A DNA stretch of 16,810 nt from an uncultured Austwickia sp. (GCA_934678955.1 CAKUSI010000046.1:1-16810); one strand, 5' to 3'. Shown: positions 8,112 to 16,250, counted from the stretch's first letter. Notes: generated by a model from the letters alone, not told the origin. Numbers and translations are program-made.

Positions 8112-9346
8112 CAGCCATCCACCTCGCACAGCAGGGGAGTGCCGTCGCCGAGTGCTCGGGCCCGTTGGTCGACCACGAGTGCACGGACGAAGCGACGCAG
8201 CGACGTCGCGTCCTCCTGGTGTTGGGTCCCCAGCCACGAGGGTTGCGCCCCTGGCGCCGGCTCACTGTCAGCGCCGGTGATGTGCACCCCCAGCGCGTCG
8301 ACGCTCCCGACCGTGATGGGGGGAGAGAGGACGGAGCCGCGGTAGTGGGTCCCGTCATGGACGAGGACGAGGCGCGCGAGGAGTCCGCCGGACTCGCCGA
8401 GGTGCATCCACGCCGTCAGGGAGGGCGTCGCGTGGTCACCCGCCTCGACCTCGACCTCCACCAGCGCCCCGCCGTTGGCGTCGGTGAGGCTGTAGGTCAC
8501 GTTGTACTCGGCCGAGCTGACCGAGCGTGGCGGCACGAGCGCCCAGTCCACCGTGGTGTAGCGCACGGCCCTGAACTCTGCGTCCGCCGAGGTCGCGGCG
8601 GTGCTCGCCAGTTCCTCCTCGACCACGGGCAGGGACTCGTCCCATGTAGCCAAGGCTTGGGTCACCGCCGCGTCGGCCTGTGCGGCGTCGTCGCGGAGCT
8701 GAGCCAGCACGTCGAGCAACGCGTCGGGATCCTCGGGGGCCGCGAGGTCGAGTGTCGCGTCCACCGCGTTGGCCAACCGACCGTCCACATGCTCGCGCAG
8801 ACGTCCGGTCAACCCGCGCGCCCGGGAGAGGGCGGACAGGAGCGCCACGCGCGATCGACCCAGCAGGATGTCGGCCAGTTCGTCGTCCTCCAGGAACATC
8901 CCGGCTTCCCAGGCCAGCGTCCCGGTGTCGATCGCGAGAAGTCCTTCGTCCAGTACGGGACGCTCCTCGGGGTCGGCGGGATCCCCGCTCGGCCACCAGC
9001 GTCCGTACCACAGCGCACGCGTGAGGAGCCTGAGGCGGTCGGCTGCGTCCGGATCCTGCGGCGCGGCTGTGACCGTGCGGGTCTCGCCGTCCTGGTCCGT
9101 CGCCAGGACGGCGTCCACCACGGCTGGACCGTAGAGGGCACCCAACCACAGCAGAGCCGGCTCGACATCGAGGATCAGGGCGCGGGGCAGGTCACTGGCC
9201 GCGGCGTCGGCGCGGTGCAGGACGGTGCCGCCGAGTACGGCCATTCCGTGATGGCTCGCGGGAGAAGTGGGGTCGTCCCAAGCCTGGGGACGCACCTCGA
9301 TCCACGTGTCGAGGCGGTGCACGGTCACGTGCGGGAATGCGGTCAT
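8108..9346 (-). CDS. Unrecognised 412-aa protein with beta-rich C-terminal half
   Basis: I do not recognise a family. The protein is acidic, with no signal peptide or membrane span. Residues 1-100 mix strands and helices (for example RALILDVEPALLWLGALYG, 55-73). A helical section (about 150-250) follows, with a run of Asp/Ala-rich helices. Residues 258-358 look like a beta sandwich (TTVDWALVPP, EYNVTYSLTDANGG, ALVEVEVEAGDH, LLARLVLVHDGTHYRGSVL). The ATG follows the upstream stop by 9 nt with a weak GGA-type site, and the stop overlaps the nuclease start. Because it is coupled to the NYN and CHAT genes, it is a likely adaptor, sensor or inhibitor of those effectors. That role is inferred only from position. 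Confidence 0.85.
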   Translation of the reverse strand: MTAFPHVTVHRLDTWIEVRPQAWDDPTSPASHHGMAVLGGTVLHRADAAASDLPRALILDVEPALLWLGALYGPAVVDAVLATDQDGETRTVTAAPQDPDAADRLRLLTRALWYGRWWPSGDPADPEERPVLDEGLLAIDTGTLAWEAGMFLEDDELADILLGRSRVALLSALSRARGLTGRLREHVDGRLANAVDATLDLAAPEDPDALLDVLAQLRDDAAQADAAVTQALATWDESLPVVEEELASTAATSADAEFRAVRYTTVDWALVPPRSVSSAEYNVTYSLTDANGGALVEVEVEAGDHATPSLTAWMHLGESGGLLARLVLVHDGTHYRGSVLSPPITVGSVDALGVHITGADSEPAPGAQPSWLGTQHQEDATSLRRFVRALVVDQRARALGDGTPLLCEVDGW

Positions 9347-9355
9347 GGTGGCGTC

Positions 9356-10924
9356 CTAGCGTGTCTCGTCGATGAGGGCCACGATCTCCTCGAAGGTCGC
9401 CCACGGTGGATCGGGAAGCGGGCTCACCGCTTCGGTGCGTTCGACCAAGCCGGTCCACTCGCCGGGCGTGGCCTTGCGGTCGCGGATGCGCGCGAGGAAG
9501 CGGATGACGGGGGCGCCGGTCGTCCTGTGCGCGTGGTCGAGGGATCGGTAGGCCCGCACGCCGTGGAGCGCCCGCGACCTGGATTCCTGCGGTTTGACCT
9601 TGTCGGGCGCCACGTCGAGCCAGTCCTCGAGCGGAGAGGCGTCCACCATGTGCTCCCAGCCGCGCTCGGCCAGGTCCTTGCACCACGAGTTGAAGGCGTA
9701 GGCCACGCCGCCGTACGGGTCAAGCTCCCTCGCGTCGCGTTCCCAGTTGTGCAGCCGTGACCACAGTCGAGGGCTGAAGGTGCTCGTCGGGTCGTTGATG
9801 GAGGCGCGCGTCGTGGCCCGGAGCATCTCGAACGTCTTCCCCGGGAAATGGCTGTGCACGCGCCACGAAACCTTGTCAGCTGCAGCGGCCAGGTCATCTC
9901 CGGCCAGGATTTTGGGTGTCTTGCCTTCGGGCCAGGTGATGACCTGCATCGTTGCGACCGCGGCGATCAAGGCCAAGCGGTTCGCCTCCTCGGACAACCC
10001 GAGCGGGGATGCCGTGCGCGAGACCTCTTCGGCGATGAGTTCGCCCACGGTCATCCCGCGTGTGACCGTCCCGGTCCTCTCGTCGTTGTTGTCGAGGAGC
10101 CGGTTCTCCAATGGGCGGTCGAGTGGGCGGGAGCGCTCGGCTGCCCGGCCGGAATCCGTGGTCAGGACGGGCGGAGCCTCGAGCGGGCCCTCGAGCACCG
10201 CGGTGAGGCCGAGTTGGCGGCACAGCGTGTCGTGGGCGACGCCGTCCAACACCGTGCGAGCGGCCGACTCGAGAGCGGAGCGAGCCTCGCCGACCGGTCG
10301 GTCGCCTGGCACCAGTCCCAACGGCGCGAGCTTGCTTCCGTCGGCGTGTGTGTTGCGTGGGATGGTGTCGAACGCGTGGGCGAGATCGGACCGGACATGC
10401 TCCGCCACGCCAGGGGAGTGCAGGTGGTGGTACACCTCACGAGGGCCGGCTGAGGACTCGGGCTTCCCGGGTCCGTCCAGTCCGTAGTACTCCCGCAACC
10501 ACGCCTCGATGTTCGTGTCCGTCAACGATGCCAGTCCGTCAATGCCCCCTCTTCGGATGAGTCGCTGCGTGAGCTTGAAGTACTCATCGGCCCGATTCCT
10601 GGTCCGGGCGAGTTGGGGCTGCACCTCGGGGGTGCGCGCGGGGGTGAGCCATTCCTGGATGAAGCCCGCCAGGCGGCTCACGGTACGCAGGCGTGCTGCT
10701 TGGGTGAGGACGGCCGTCTTGATCAGGTCGGCCTCGGTCTGGCCGATCTGCGAACCGGACTTCCTCGGCGAACGGAGGGATGCCTCCAGATCGGGGAAGA
10801 TCTGCGCGAACACGGTCTGGCGAGCGGCCTTGGCAGGCGCTCCGCGGCTGGAGAGGACGCCATCGCGAACCTCGGGGTCAACCAGCTTCCACGCTTGGCG
10901 CCATGCGTCGTATTGAGTCGGCAT
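9356..10924 (-). CDS. Unrecognised 522-aa helical protein, first gene of the CHAT/NYN operon
   Basis: No family is recognised. The protein is soluble and mostly helical. It has a basic, Arg/Gln-rich region (about 75-125, with LARTRNRADEYFKLTQRLIRR at 106-126 as its core). A segment at 310-330 (LSEEANRLALIAAVATMQVIT) is moderately hydrophobic but unlikely to cross a membrane. The Trp-rich stretch around WSRLHNWERDARELD lies in the C-terminal third. The ATG at 10924 is strongly supported by AGGAGGG just upstream. A much longer in-frame extension runs antisense through the TPR gene and was rejected. As the operon's first gene it may supply regulation or target recognition; that is a guess from position. 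Confidence 0.85.
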   Translation of the reverse strand: MPTQYDAWRQAWKLVDPEVRDGVLSSRGAPAKAARQTVFAQIFPDLEASLRSPRKSGSQIGQTEADLIKTAVLTQAARLRTVSRLAGFIQEWLTPARTPEVQPQLARTRNRADEYFKLTQRLIRRGGIDGLASLTDTNIEAWLREYYGLDGPGKPESSAGPREVYHHLHSPGVAEHVRSDLAHAFDTIPRNTHADGSKLAPLGLVPGDRPVGEARSALESAARTVLDGVAHDTLCRQLGLTAVLEGPLEAPPVLTTDSGRAAERSRPLDRPLENRLLDNNDERTGTVTRGMTVGELIAEEVSRTASPLGLSEEANRLALIAAVATMQVITWPEGKTPKILAGDDLAAAADKVSWRVHSHFPGKTFEMLRATTRASINDPTSTFSPRLWSRLHNWERDARELDPYGGVAYAFNSWCKDLAERGWEHMVDASPLEDWLDVAPDKVKPQESRSRALHGVRAYRSLDHAHRTTGAPVIRFLARIRDRKATPGEWTGLVERTEAVSPLPDPPWATFEEIVALIDETR

Positions 10925-11014
10925 CGTCCCTCCTGTCCGGGAATCTAGCGGCTCAGCACCGTCTGATCGAGCACGTCCAACTTCACATCCGTTCCCGGCA
11001 ATCGCTCGCCTAGC
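10925..11014. promoter_or_regulatory. Divergent promoter region between the CHAT/NYN operon and the TPR gene
   Basis: This 90-bp gap must hold the signals for both directions. AGGAGGG (10928-10934) is the ribosome binding site of the leftward operon. Toward the TPR gene, TAGCAT (11011-11016) fits a -10 box 7 bp before ATG 11024, which with no visible ribosome binding site suggests a leaderless mRNA. No clear -35 is seen. An inverted repeat CCGGGAA (10937-10943) / TTCCCGG (10992-10998) flanks the middle of the gap and could bind a shared regulator, but seven bases can match by chance. Confidence 0.4.
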
Positions 11015-12547
11015 ATGCGGTTCATGGAGTTGGTGCGACGCGCTCGTCTGTATTTCGGCTGCACGGGTGAGTACGCGCTCCCGGTGCTGCGGGACGACTC
11101 GGTCCCGCTCCGCGACTCCGCCGTGTGGCGAGGGGTCCTGCTGGCCAGGCGGGCGGCTGCGGGCGGAGACGAGGTGGGGGCGTCCGCCCTGCTGCGCCAG
11201 CTGGTGGGTGACGGGGCGCCCGAGCAGACCGACGACGAGGCCATGATGGTGGCCCGCATTGATGCGGGCGTCCTGGACTGGTGGCGGGGCGACGTTGCCG
11301 CCGCGCGGGAGCACTTCGCCGAGGCGGTCGAGTCCTGCGACCCCACGAGCGGCGTCCTGCTGGAGCGCGCCCGACTCAACCTCGCCTGTTGCCGACCTGA
11401 TGGCCGAGCCGACGCGGAGGCGCTGCGCGCCGGGCCTCTGGCGGGGGATGCCACCGTGGCGGTGGCCGTCTTCCACGGGAGGGAGGGACGCCTGGGCGAG
11501 AGCCTGAGGACACTGGGCGCGCTCGGCCGGCCCACGCCCTTGGCGACCCTCAACGAGGCGGTCGTCCGTGGCGAGGCGGGTGACCATGAGGGCGCCCTGG
11601 CACGCTTCCGCACCGCCCTCGAGGGGCTTTCCCCGGGGCCGGACCACCATCGTGCGATCACGCTCCTGGGCTGGGGCAACACGGGCACGCTGGCCGCGGC
11701 GGGTCTGACCGGGGCAGCGCGTGATGCTGCTTTCACCGAGGCTGAGAGACACCTGGTGGCGGCGGCCGAACTGTTGCGCGCATGGAACGGCCCGCACCGG
11801 CTGGTCGCCGACTGCCTGCGGAACATGGGCGTCCTCCACCTCATTCGGGCCGCGGACCAGGGGGACCGCGAGCAGCTGTCGCTGGCCTTGGGCAACCACT
11901 GGGCAGCGCTGGAGCATTACCACCGCGCGCCCGAAGCCGCCCCCGGCCGGATCGGCGACCAGTGGCGGAACTTGGCCCTGTGCCACGACCTCCTTGCCCG
12001 GCTCAGCCCGGCGGACGCCGTTCGTGCGGCCCGGCGGGCGAGCGACTGCCGTGCCGAGGCGGTGGACACGCTGGTGCGTGTCCATGATGTCGGCGCCCTG
12101 GCAGAGGCGGATCTCACGGAGGCCGCGCTGGTCCTCGACCGGTCGCCGGACGCCGCGGTGCGGCTGGCCGTCCCGGCTGCGCTCTTCCGGGCGGCCCAGC
12201 GGTTCGGTTTCTCCGGCGTGGACGCGCGGACCGACTGGGCCGAGGCGGAGGCGTCCCATGCGGTCGACTTGGCCTTGAGGGCGGCCGAGCGCGCAGGCGA
12301 GGTCGATGTCGCGTCAGCGCTCGTCGTCACCCTGCGGTTCGGGGGCGTCACCGACTGGGGCGCGACCAGCGGGGGCGCCTCCGCCGCGTGGGATGCCTCC
12401 ACCCAGGCCGCGCCTCCCCGGATCGCGGGAGTCTCGGACGCGCTCCTGCCGTACATCGAGGCCGCCGCGTCGCGCTACGGCATCGATCAGGCCCGTCTGA
12501 TTGACTCTGTGACGATCGACCTCATGGTTTCCGACCGAGATCGATGA
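11015..12547 (+). CDS. Helical-repeat (TPR-like) protein
   Basis: 510 residues, Ala/Leu-rich and almost all helix, with no signal peptide. Several helix pairs have TPR-like spacing: around 77-108 (GDVAAAREHFAEAVESC), 176-204 (ATLNEAVVRGEAGDHEGALARF), 265-302 (LRNMGVLH then GNHWAALEHYHRA) and 315-350. Such repeats bind partner proteins. The start may be ATG 11015 or 11024; neither has a ribosome binding site, and a -10-like TAGCAT overlaps the first, which favours a leaderless transcript starting at 11024. It is the only plus-strand gene. It is divergent from the operon encoding the CHAT protease, and TPR proteins are frequent CHAT partners, so it may sense or hold that protease. Its last 26 bp overlap the end of the convergent RyR gene. 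Confidence 0.88.
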   Translation: MRFMELVRRARLYFGCTGEYALPVLRDDSVPLRDSAVWRGVLLARRAAAGGDEVGASALLRQLVGDGAPEQTDDEAMMVARIDAGVLDWWRGDVAAAREHFAEAVESCDPTSGVLLERARLNLACCRPDGRADAEALRAGPLAGDATVAVAVFHGREGRLGESLRTLGALGRPTPLATLNEAVVRGEAGDHEGALARFRTALEGLSPGPDHHRAITLLGWGNTGTLAAAGLTGAARDAAFTEAERHLVAAAELLRAWNGPHRLVADCLRNMGVLHLIRAADQGDREQLSLALGNHWAALEHYHRAPEAAPGRIGDQWRNLALCHDLLARLSPADAVRAARRASDCRAEAVDTLVRVHDVGALAEADLTEAALVLDRSPDAAVRLAVPAALFRAAQRFGFSGVDARTDWAEAEASHAVDLALRAAERAGEVDVASALVVTLRFGGVTDWGATSGGASAAWDASTQAAPPRIAGVSDALLPYIEAAASRYGIDQARLIDSVTIDLMVSDRDR

Positions 12548-14345
12548 TCTCCAGGCCGACGGAGGCCAGAATCTCCGGCAGCGCGAGGATCGCGCGTCGG
12601 TCGTACTCCTTCTCCGTGTCGCTCAGGTCGGACCACGGCTTGGCGAGCGCATGGTCGGAGTGGCCGTTGCGCCGCTCGAAGTGTTCCCAACGCCGATGCT
12701 CCAGCCGGGCGAGCTCGTCCAGCTGTTCGTCGCTGAAGGAGTAGAAGGACGGCGGGTCGGCGTGCCGCCAGGTCAGCCCGACCGAGACCAGCTTGGCCGC
12801 GACATCAGCAATCTGGGCACGGTTCGACTCGCGGGTGAAGGCGTCCAATTCACCCCAGCCCATGTGAGCAACCTCTGATCCAGTGGCGTGGCCGAGGGCG
12901 CGAGCCGTGACGACGTAGGCCGCGTGGGCTTGCGGGGCCAGCTCGACGATGTGGTCGGCGGTGAGCGCGTCCCGATGCTCGGCAGGACGCCGGAGGGTGA
13001 ATCCGGCGCGTGCCAGCAGCACCGGGAGCCGCAGGGACAGCTCGAGCGCACGCTGGGCGTGTTCCCCGGGCTCCACGTCGCGTGCCGGGGGGACGACCTC
13101 GACCAGGGCGTCGCGGAGCTTCCTCAGTTCGTCGGGTCCGAGCAGGATCTGCTGCGACGGCCCGTCGCTGGTCACGGTGATGCCCAGGCCCCGCATCAGG
13201 CCTGGTGCGGCCTCGGCCACCGTGCGCACCGCCGATTGGACCGTGCGCGCCTGCTCCGCCAGGGGACGGACCTCACCACCCGACGTCCTCTCCGGCCGAC
13301 GGGCAAGGTCGCCGAACAGCGACGGGATGTCCTGCGGCCAGCTCGCCACCTCGACGAAGAGCATCTCCTCGAACCGGCCGTCCTCGGTCAGGAGGACGAG
13401 CGACGGGTCAGTGAGGACGTCCGCACGGGCCACGACCGTCACGCCGACCGGGAGCTCGGGAGGCGCGAACTCCACGACCGCGCACACGCGCGCGTCCGGC
13501 AGCGCCGCCGCGATCGCGGCGGCCAGTTCCAGGTCGTCGACGACGTGGACGGTCGGCCCGGCCACCGTCGCGTGCCGCGGCGAGGGAGCGCGCCACGCCT
13601 GGCTCCGGTGCCGGACGCGCTGCACCACATCGTCGGCCAGGAGGGGAAGCTCGTCGATCGCCACGTGCGCCAGGCCGAGGCCGTTGGGTCCGAGGCGCGC
13701 TTCCGCCGCATCGGCCCAGGTGCGATCGGCGGTGATGACGTCCACCTGCCGGAGTTCACCGGGCTGCTGCCACCCCACGGCGATCCGCTCGACCAGTGCG
13801 GACGCCGTCGGTCCCTGGCCGATGACGACGGGGGGCGGCGTGGCGCGGTGCTGTAGCCACGGAGGCGCGGCCCGCAGTGCTGCCATGACAAGGAGTTCCG
13901 TCCGGGTGACGGCGGCGCCTCCTACTGGACGGGCACGCCAGCTTTGCGCCGCCTCCTCCGTGTCGAACAGGGCCACCGTCGGGAAGGGGGCCGTGCCGGC
14001 GAGCCGTTCGGTCTCGTCGCACAACCGCAGGGTCTCCTCGTCGTTCCGCCCGCACACAATGACGGAGTCGGCGGATTCCAGGAGGAGCGACAACAGGTCC
14101 CGCCCCGCGCGCTCGTACACGGTGATCCCGGTCCGGGCGAGAGTCGGGGCCTGCTCCGAGGCCGGACGCCCCACGAGGGCGACGCGCCACCCGGACTGCT
14201 GCAGCCTGGTGGCCAGGCCCACGGCCTCGGGTGCCTCGCCGAGGACGAGACACCCGGGCCGACGAGCGCGTCGGAACGTCACCGACCGGACCCGGCGGCG
14301 CAGGACGCGCACCAGTGCGGCGGCCCGTGCCCGTGCGGTGATCAC
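12522..14345 (-). CDS. Soluble TrkA-N/RyR-domain protein
   Basis: 607 residues from a GTG that overlaps the lipoprotein stop by 4 nt (GTGA). Residues 30-130 follow the TrkA-N/RCK Rossmann pattern. CLVLGEAPEAVGLATRLQQS leads to WRVALVGR, GITVYERAGRD and SADSVIVCGRNDEETLRLCDE. The glycine-rich loop is degenerate. A second Rossmann-like unit begins PPVVIGQGPTASALVERI (171-188). The C-terminus (about 465-600) is a bacterial RyR module: HAAYVVTARALGH, FTRESNRAQIADVAAKL, then LARLEHRRW (545-553) and DLSDTEKEYDRRAILALPEIL (573-593). RyR is a soluble repeat domain first named from ryanodine receptors and does not form a pore. The protein shares layout and local sequence with the truncated membrane protein at 1-1856. 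It probably senses a nucleotide or small ligand for the vWA and OmpA partners; that is inference. Confidence 0.9.
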   Translation of the reverse strand: MITARARAAALVRVLRRRVRSVTFRRARRPGCLVLGEAPEAVGLATRLQQSGWRVALVGRPASEQAPTLARTGITVYERAGRDLLSLLLESADSVIVCGRNDEETLRLCDETERLAGTAPFPTVALFDTEEAAQSWRARPVGGAAVTRTELLVMAALRAAPPWLQHRATPPPVVIGQGPTASALVERIAVGWQQPGELRQVDVITADRTWADAAEARLGPNGLGLAHVAIDELPLLADDVVQRVRHRSQAWRAPSPRHATVAGPTVHVVDDLELAAAIAAALPDARVCAVVEFAPPELPVGVTVVARADVLTDPSLVLLTEDGRFEEMLFVEVASWPQDIPSLFGDLARRPERTSGGEVRPLAEQARTVQSAVRTVAEAAPGLMRGLGITVTSDGPSQQILLGPDELRKLRDALVEVVPPARDVEPGEHAQRALELSLRLPVLLARAGFTLRRPAEHRDALTADHIVELAPQAHAAYVVTARALGHATGSEVAHMGWGELDAFTRESNRAQIADVAAKLVSVGLTWRHADPPSFYSFSDEQLDELARLEHRRWEHFERRNGHSDHALAKPWSDLSDTEKEYDRRAILALPEILASVGLEIIDLGRKP

Positions 14346-15496
14346 GGCACGAAGTATGTCAGGACGGTCTTGCGGTTGAGGGCCGAGGTGGCCGCGTCCA
14401 CCTGGGGCGGATCGGCCGTGTAGCCGTGCCCGCGGGTGACCAGCCGGCCGGCGTCGATCCCGCGGTCCACGAGCGCGTTCTTCACGGACTCGGCGCGAGC
14501 GAGCCCGAGGGCCTCCAGCGAGGGGTAGGCGGTCGCGCCGTTGGCGGTGGTCCCCTCGATCTGCAGGTGCCAGGTGGGGTGCGCCGTCAGCGTAGCGACG
14601 ATGCCGTCGAGCACCTCGTCCGCCTGCTCGGAATGCTTGAAGTCGACGCGGTCGTGGTCGAACGAGAAGGCGGACTCGCCGGCCAGCGTGATCGGGTCGT
14701 CGAGCACCGGGTCGGCGTAGCCGGTGGGCTGGACGAGTTCGACGGTGTATGCGGTTTCCGGTCCGGTTCCGGAAGCCGGATCGGGCCGGACGTCGACCGT
14801 GCCACCGCACGCGGCGACGATGCCCGACCAGAGGGCGGTGACGCGGTCCCGGTCGGCGGGCGTCAACAGCGGCTGCGGAGCTACCCCGTAGCCCAGCCCC
14901 ACGAACGTGACGTGCGTCCCCTCCCCGACGGGGCACTGCCCGGCGGCGCGCACCTCGGCGGCGAGCTGGTCGGGATCGGCGACCAGCATGCCCCGCTGGG
15001 TCATCCGGATCGCCCCCGTGTCGGTCAGGCCGCTGTCGTTCGCTATGACGTGCGGACGCTGGGCGCCACCTGCCCGGGTCAGGTCCGAGACCATGCGCAG
15101 GGCGGCGTTCAGGTCGGCGCCATCCGAGCTCGGCCCCGTGGCTGCGACGGCGTCCGCCACCTCGGTGCCTACCTTCACCACGGCGGCCCGATGAGAACGG
15201 TCGCTGTTATAGGTGCCGGTCAGGACCGCATCCCGGACCATCACCTGGGGCACGCCCTCGACGCTCACCACGTTGACTGGCGTACCACGGAGCAGGGCCT
15301 CGCCGAGGGCACACCGCGCGAACGCGCTCAGGCCGGTCGGCGAGCCCTGGTGGGCGGCCAGCACCAGCCCGAGGCCGTCGGCGTCCGGGCGGAGGCACTC
15401 GTCCGCTTTCGGCCCATCTGCCGCGCAGCCCGACCCGGCCACCACCACGCTCAAAGCGGCTACGGCTGCGAGGAACTTCGTCGTCGTTGTCATCAT
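14342..15496 (-). CDS. Predicted OmpA-like lipoprotein with a vWA-like middle region
   Basis: 384 residues. The N-terminus is a lipoprotein signal: K7, a hydrophobic stretch, then AGSGC with C24 as the lipidation site. The lipobox is permissible but not ideal. The middle (about 40-235) resembles a degenerate vWA fold. It has DLNAALRMVSDL, VIANDSGLTDTG and VTFVGLGYGVAPQPL, but no DxSxS metal site. Residues 272-384 match the OmpA peptidoglycan-binding domain (FSFDHDRVDF, LARAESVKNALVDRGI, GHGYTADPP, NRKTV). The Asp normally found in the GHTD motif is replaced (GTTA, A318), so diaminopimelate binding may be altered. Two adjacent ATGs exist; AGGAAGG fits the second better. A GACGGG/CCCGTC stem (15507-15530) precedes the start. 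It likely sits on the outer membrane face, anchored to the cell wall. Confidence 0.88.
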   Translation of the reverse strand: MMTTTTKFLAAVAALSVVVAGSGCAADGPKADECLRPDADGLGLVLAAHQGSPTGLSAFARCALGEALLRGTPVNVVSVEGVPQVMVRDAVLTGTYNSDRSHRAAVVKVGTEVADAVAATGPSSDGADLNAALRMVSDLTRAGGAQRPHVIANDSGLTDTGAIRMTQRGMLVADPDQLAAEVRAAGQCPVGEGTHVTFVGLGYGVAPQPLLTPADRDRVTALWSGIVAACGGTVDVRPDPASGTGPETAYTVELVQPTGYADPVLDDPITLAGESAFSFDHDRVDFKHSEQADEVLDGIVATLTAHPTWHLQIEGTTANGATAYPSLEALGLARAESVKNALVDRGIDAGRLVTRGHGYTADPPQVDAATSALNRKTVLTYFVP

Positions 15497-15535
15497 GAGC
15501 CTTCCTGACGGGCACGCGGGCCGTCCCGTCGGCCA

Positions 15536-16240
15536 TCAATCCGTTCCCGGGACCCGCACCAGCCGCTGCCCGGTGACCAGGGCCAGGGCCTGCCCGAAGA
15601 CCAGCGCCGTCGTGCGGGCGTCGTCCCCGTCGAACGAGAGGCAGGGCTCGTCGGGGAAGGTGTCCTCCCAGATCGGGGGCGGCTCCGCCGACCGGTCGGG
15701 GATCAGCAGCGGCATCGAGCCGATCCCCGCGGACTGGAGGAGGCGACGCGCACTGTCCCCCGAGGGCGGGTAGTCGGGGTAGAGCCCGTCCGAGACCAGC
15801 CACAGGCTCACGCGTCCGGAATGAGAACCCAGCCCGGCCACCCGGTCGATGACGGGCGCCAGCAGGGTGTTGTTGCCGTCCAGTTCGGGTTCCCGGCGCG
15901 TGGCGCCGAACGTGGCCAGGTGATGCACGCTTGTCGGGCGCATCGACCAGCCGGCCGCCTCGGCGAAGTCGAGGACGCCGATCTCGTCGGTGGGGCGCAG
16001 GTTGGCCGGTGCCCACGCGATGAGCTCGGTGAGCGCAGCCTCCCGTGCACCGCGGTAACGCTCCATGGAGCCGGACACGTCGCGTCCGATCACCAGGCGC
16101 ACCGGGGTGGCCGGACGGGCCCCGCGCAGCGCGAGGTCGGTCAGGGAGGTGCTCCGGAGGGCATGCGACAGGCGGGCGGTCAACGGGTGCCAGCCAGGGG
16201 CGGGGCGTCGCCGGCCACGCAGGTAGCCGAGGTGTGACAT
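15536..16240 (-). CDS. von Willebrand factor A domain protein with intact MIDAS
   Basis: 234 residues, essentially one vWA domain, a metal-dependent protein-binding fold. The MIDAS is complete: DVSGS gives D54, S56 and S58, NNTLL gives T125, and VSDGLYPD gives D151. There is no signal peptide or membrane span, so it is probably cytoplasmic. The ATG at 16240 is chosen because GGGAGGAG lies 2 nt upstream; a longer in-frame start at 16312 would overlap the preceding gene and has no support. It follows the small helical protein by 11 bp and precedes the lipoprotein by 39 bp. No MoxR-type ATPase, the usual vWA partner, is visible in the window, though one could lie beyond the right edge. Confidence 0.92.
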   Translation of the reverse strand: MSHLGYLRGRRRPAPGWHPLTARLSHALRSTSLTDLALRGARPATPVRLVIGRDVSGSMERYRGAREAALTELIAWAPANLRPTDEIGVLDFAEAAGWSMRPTSVHHLATFGATRREPELDGNNTLLAPVIDRVAGLGSHSGRVSLWLVSDGLYPDYPPSGDSARRLLQSAGIGSMPLLIPDRSAEPPPIWEDTFPDEPCLSFDGDDARTTALVFGQALALVTGQRLVRVPGTD

Positions 16241-16242
16241 GA

Positions 16243-16250
16243 CTCCTCCC
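16243..16250 (-). promoter_or_regulatory. Ribosome binding site that decides the vWA start
   Basis: GGGAGGAG on the minus strand ends 2 nt before ATG 16240. Even with close spacing, it is the only strong site in the region and rules out the upstream in-frame ATG at 16312. Confidence 0.7.

Noticed and set aside
8078..9760. Plus-strand open frame of 560 codons
   Set aside because: It crosses two minus-strand genes with good starts and coupling, and shows no motif.
10937..10998. Inverted repeat CCGGGAA/TTCCCGG as a firm operator
   Set aside because: Seven-base arms 48 bp apart can arise by chance in GC-rich DNA. It is noted only within the divergent promoter region.
10925..12259. Minus-strand extension of the 522-aa protein to 967 residues
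   Set aside because: It runs antisense through the TPR gene with low-complexity sequence. A strong AGGAGGG site marks ATG 10924 as the start.
5743..12547. Type III CRISPR-associated TPR-CHAT protease (craspase)
   Set aside because: TPR and CHAT are on separate, divergent genes and there are no cas genes or CRISPR repeats in the window.
12522..14345. RyR domain read as evidence of a ryanodine-type calcium channel
   Set aside because: The RyR module is a soluble repeat and the protein has no membrane span. The only channel here is at 4780-5646.
14346..14936. Minus-strand extension of the RyR protein
   Set aside because: It overlaps the OmpA domain of the lipoprotein in another frame. The GTGA overlap at 14342-14345 gives a natural start.
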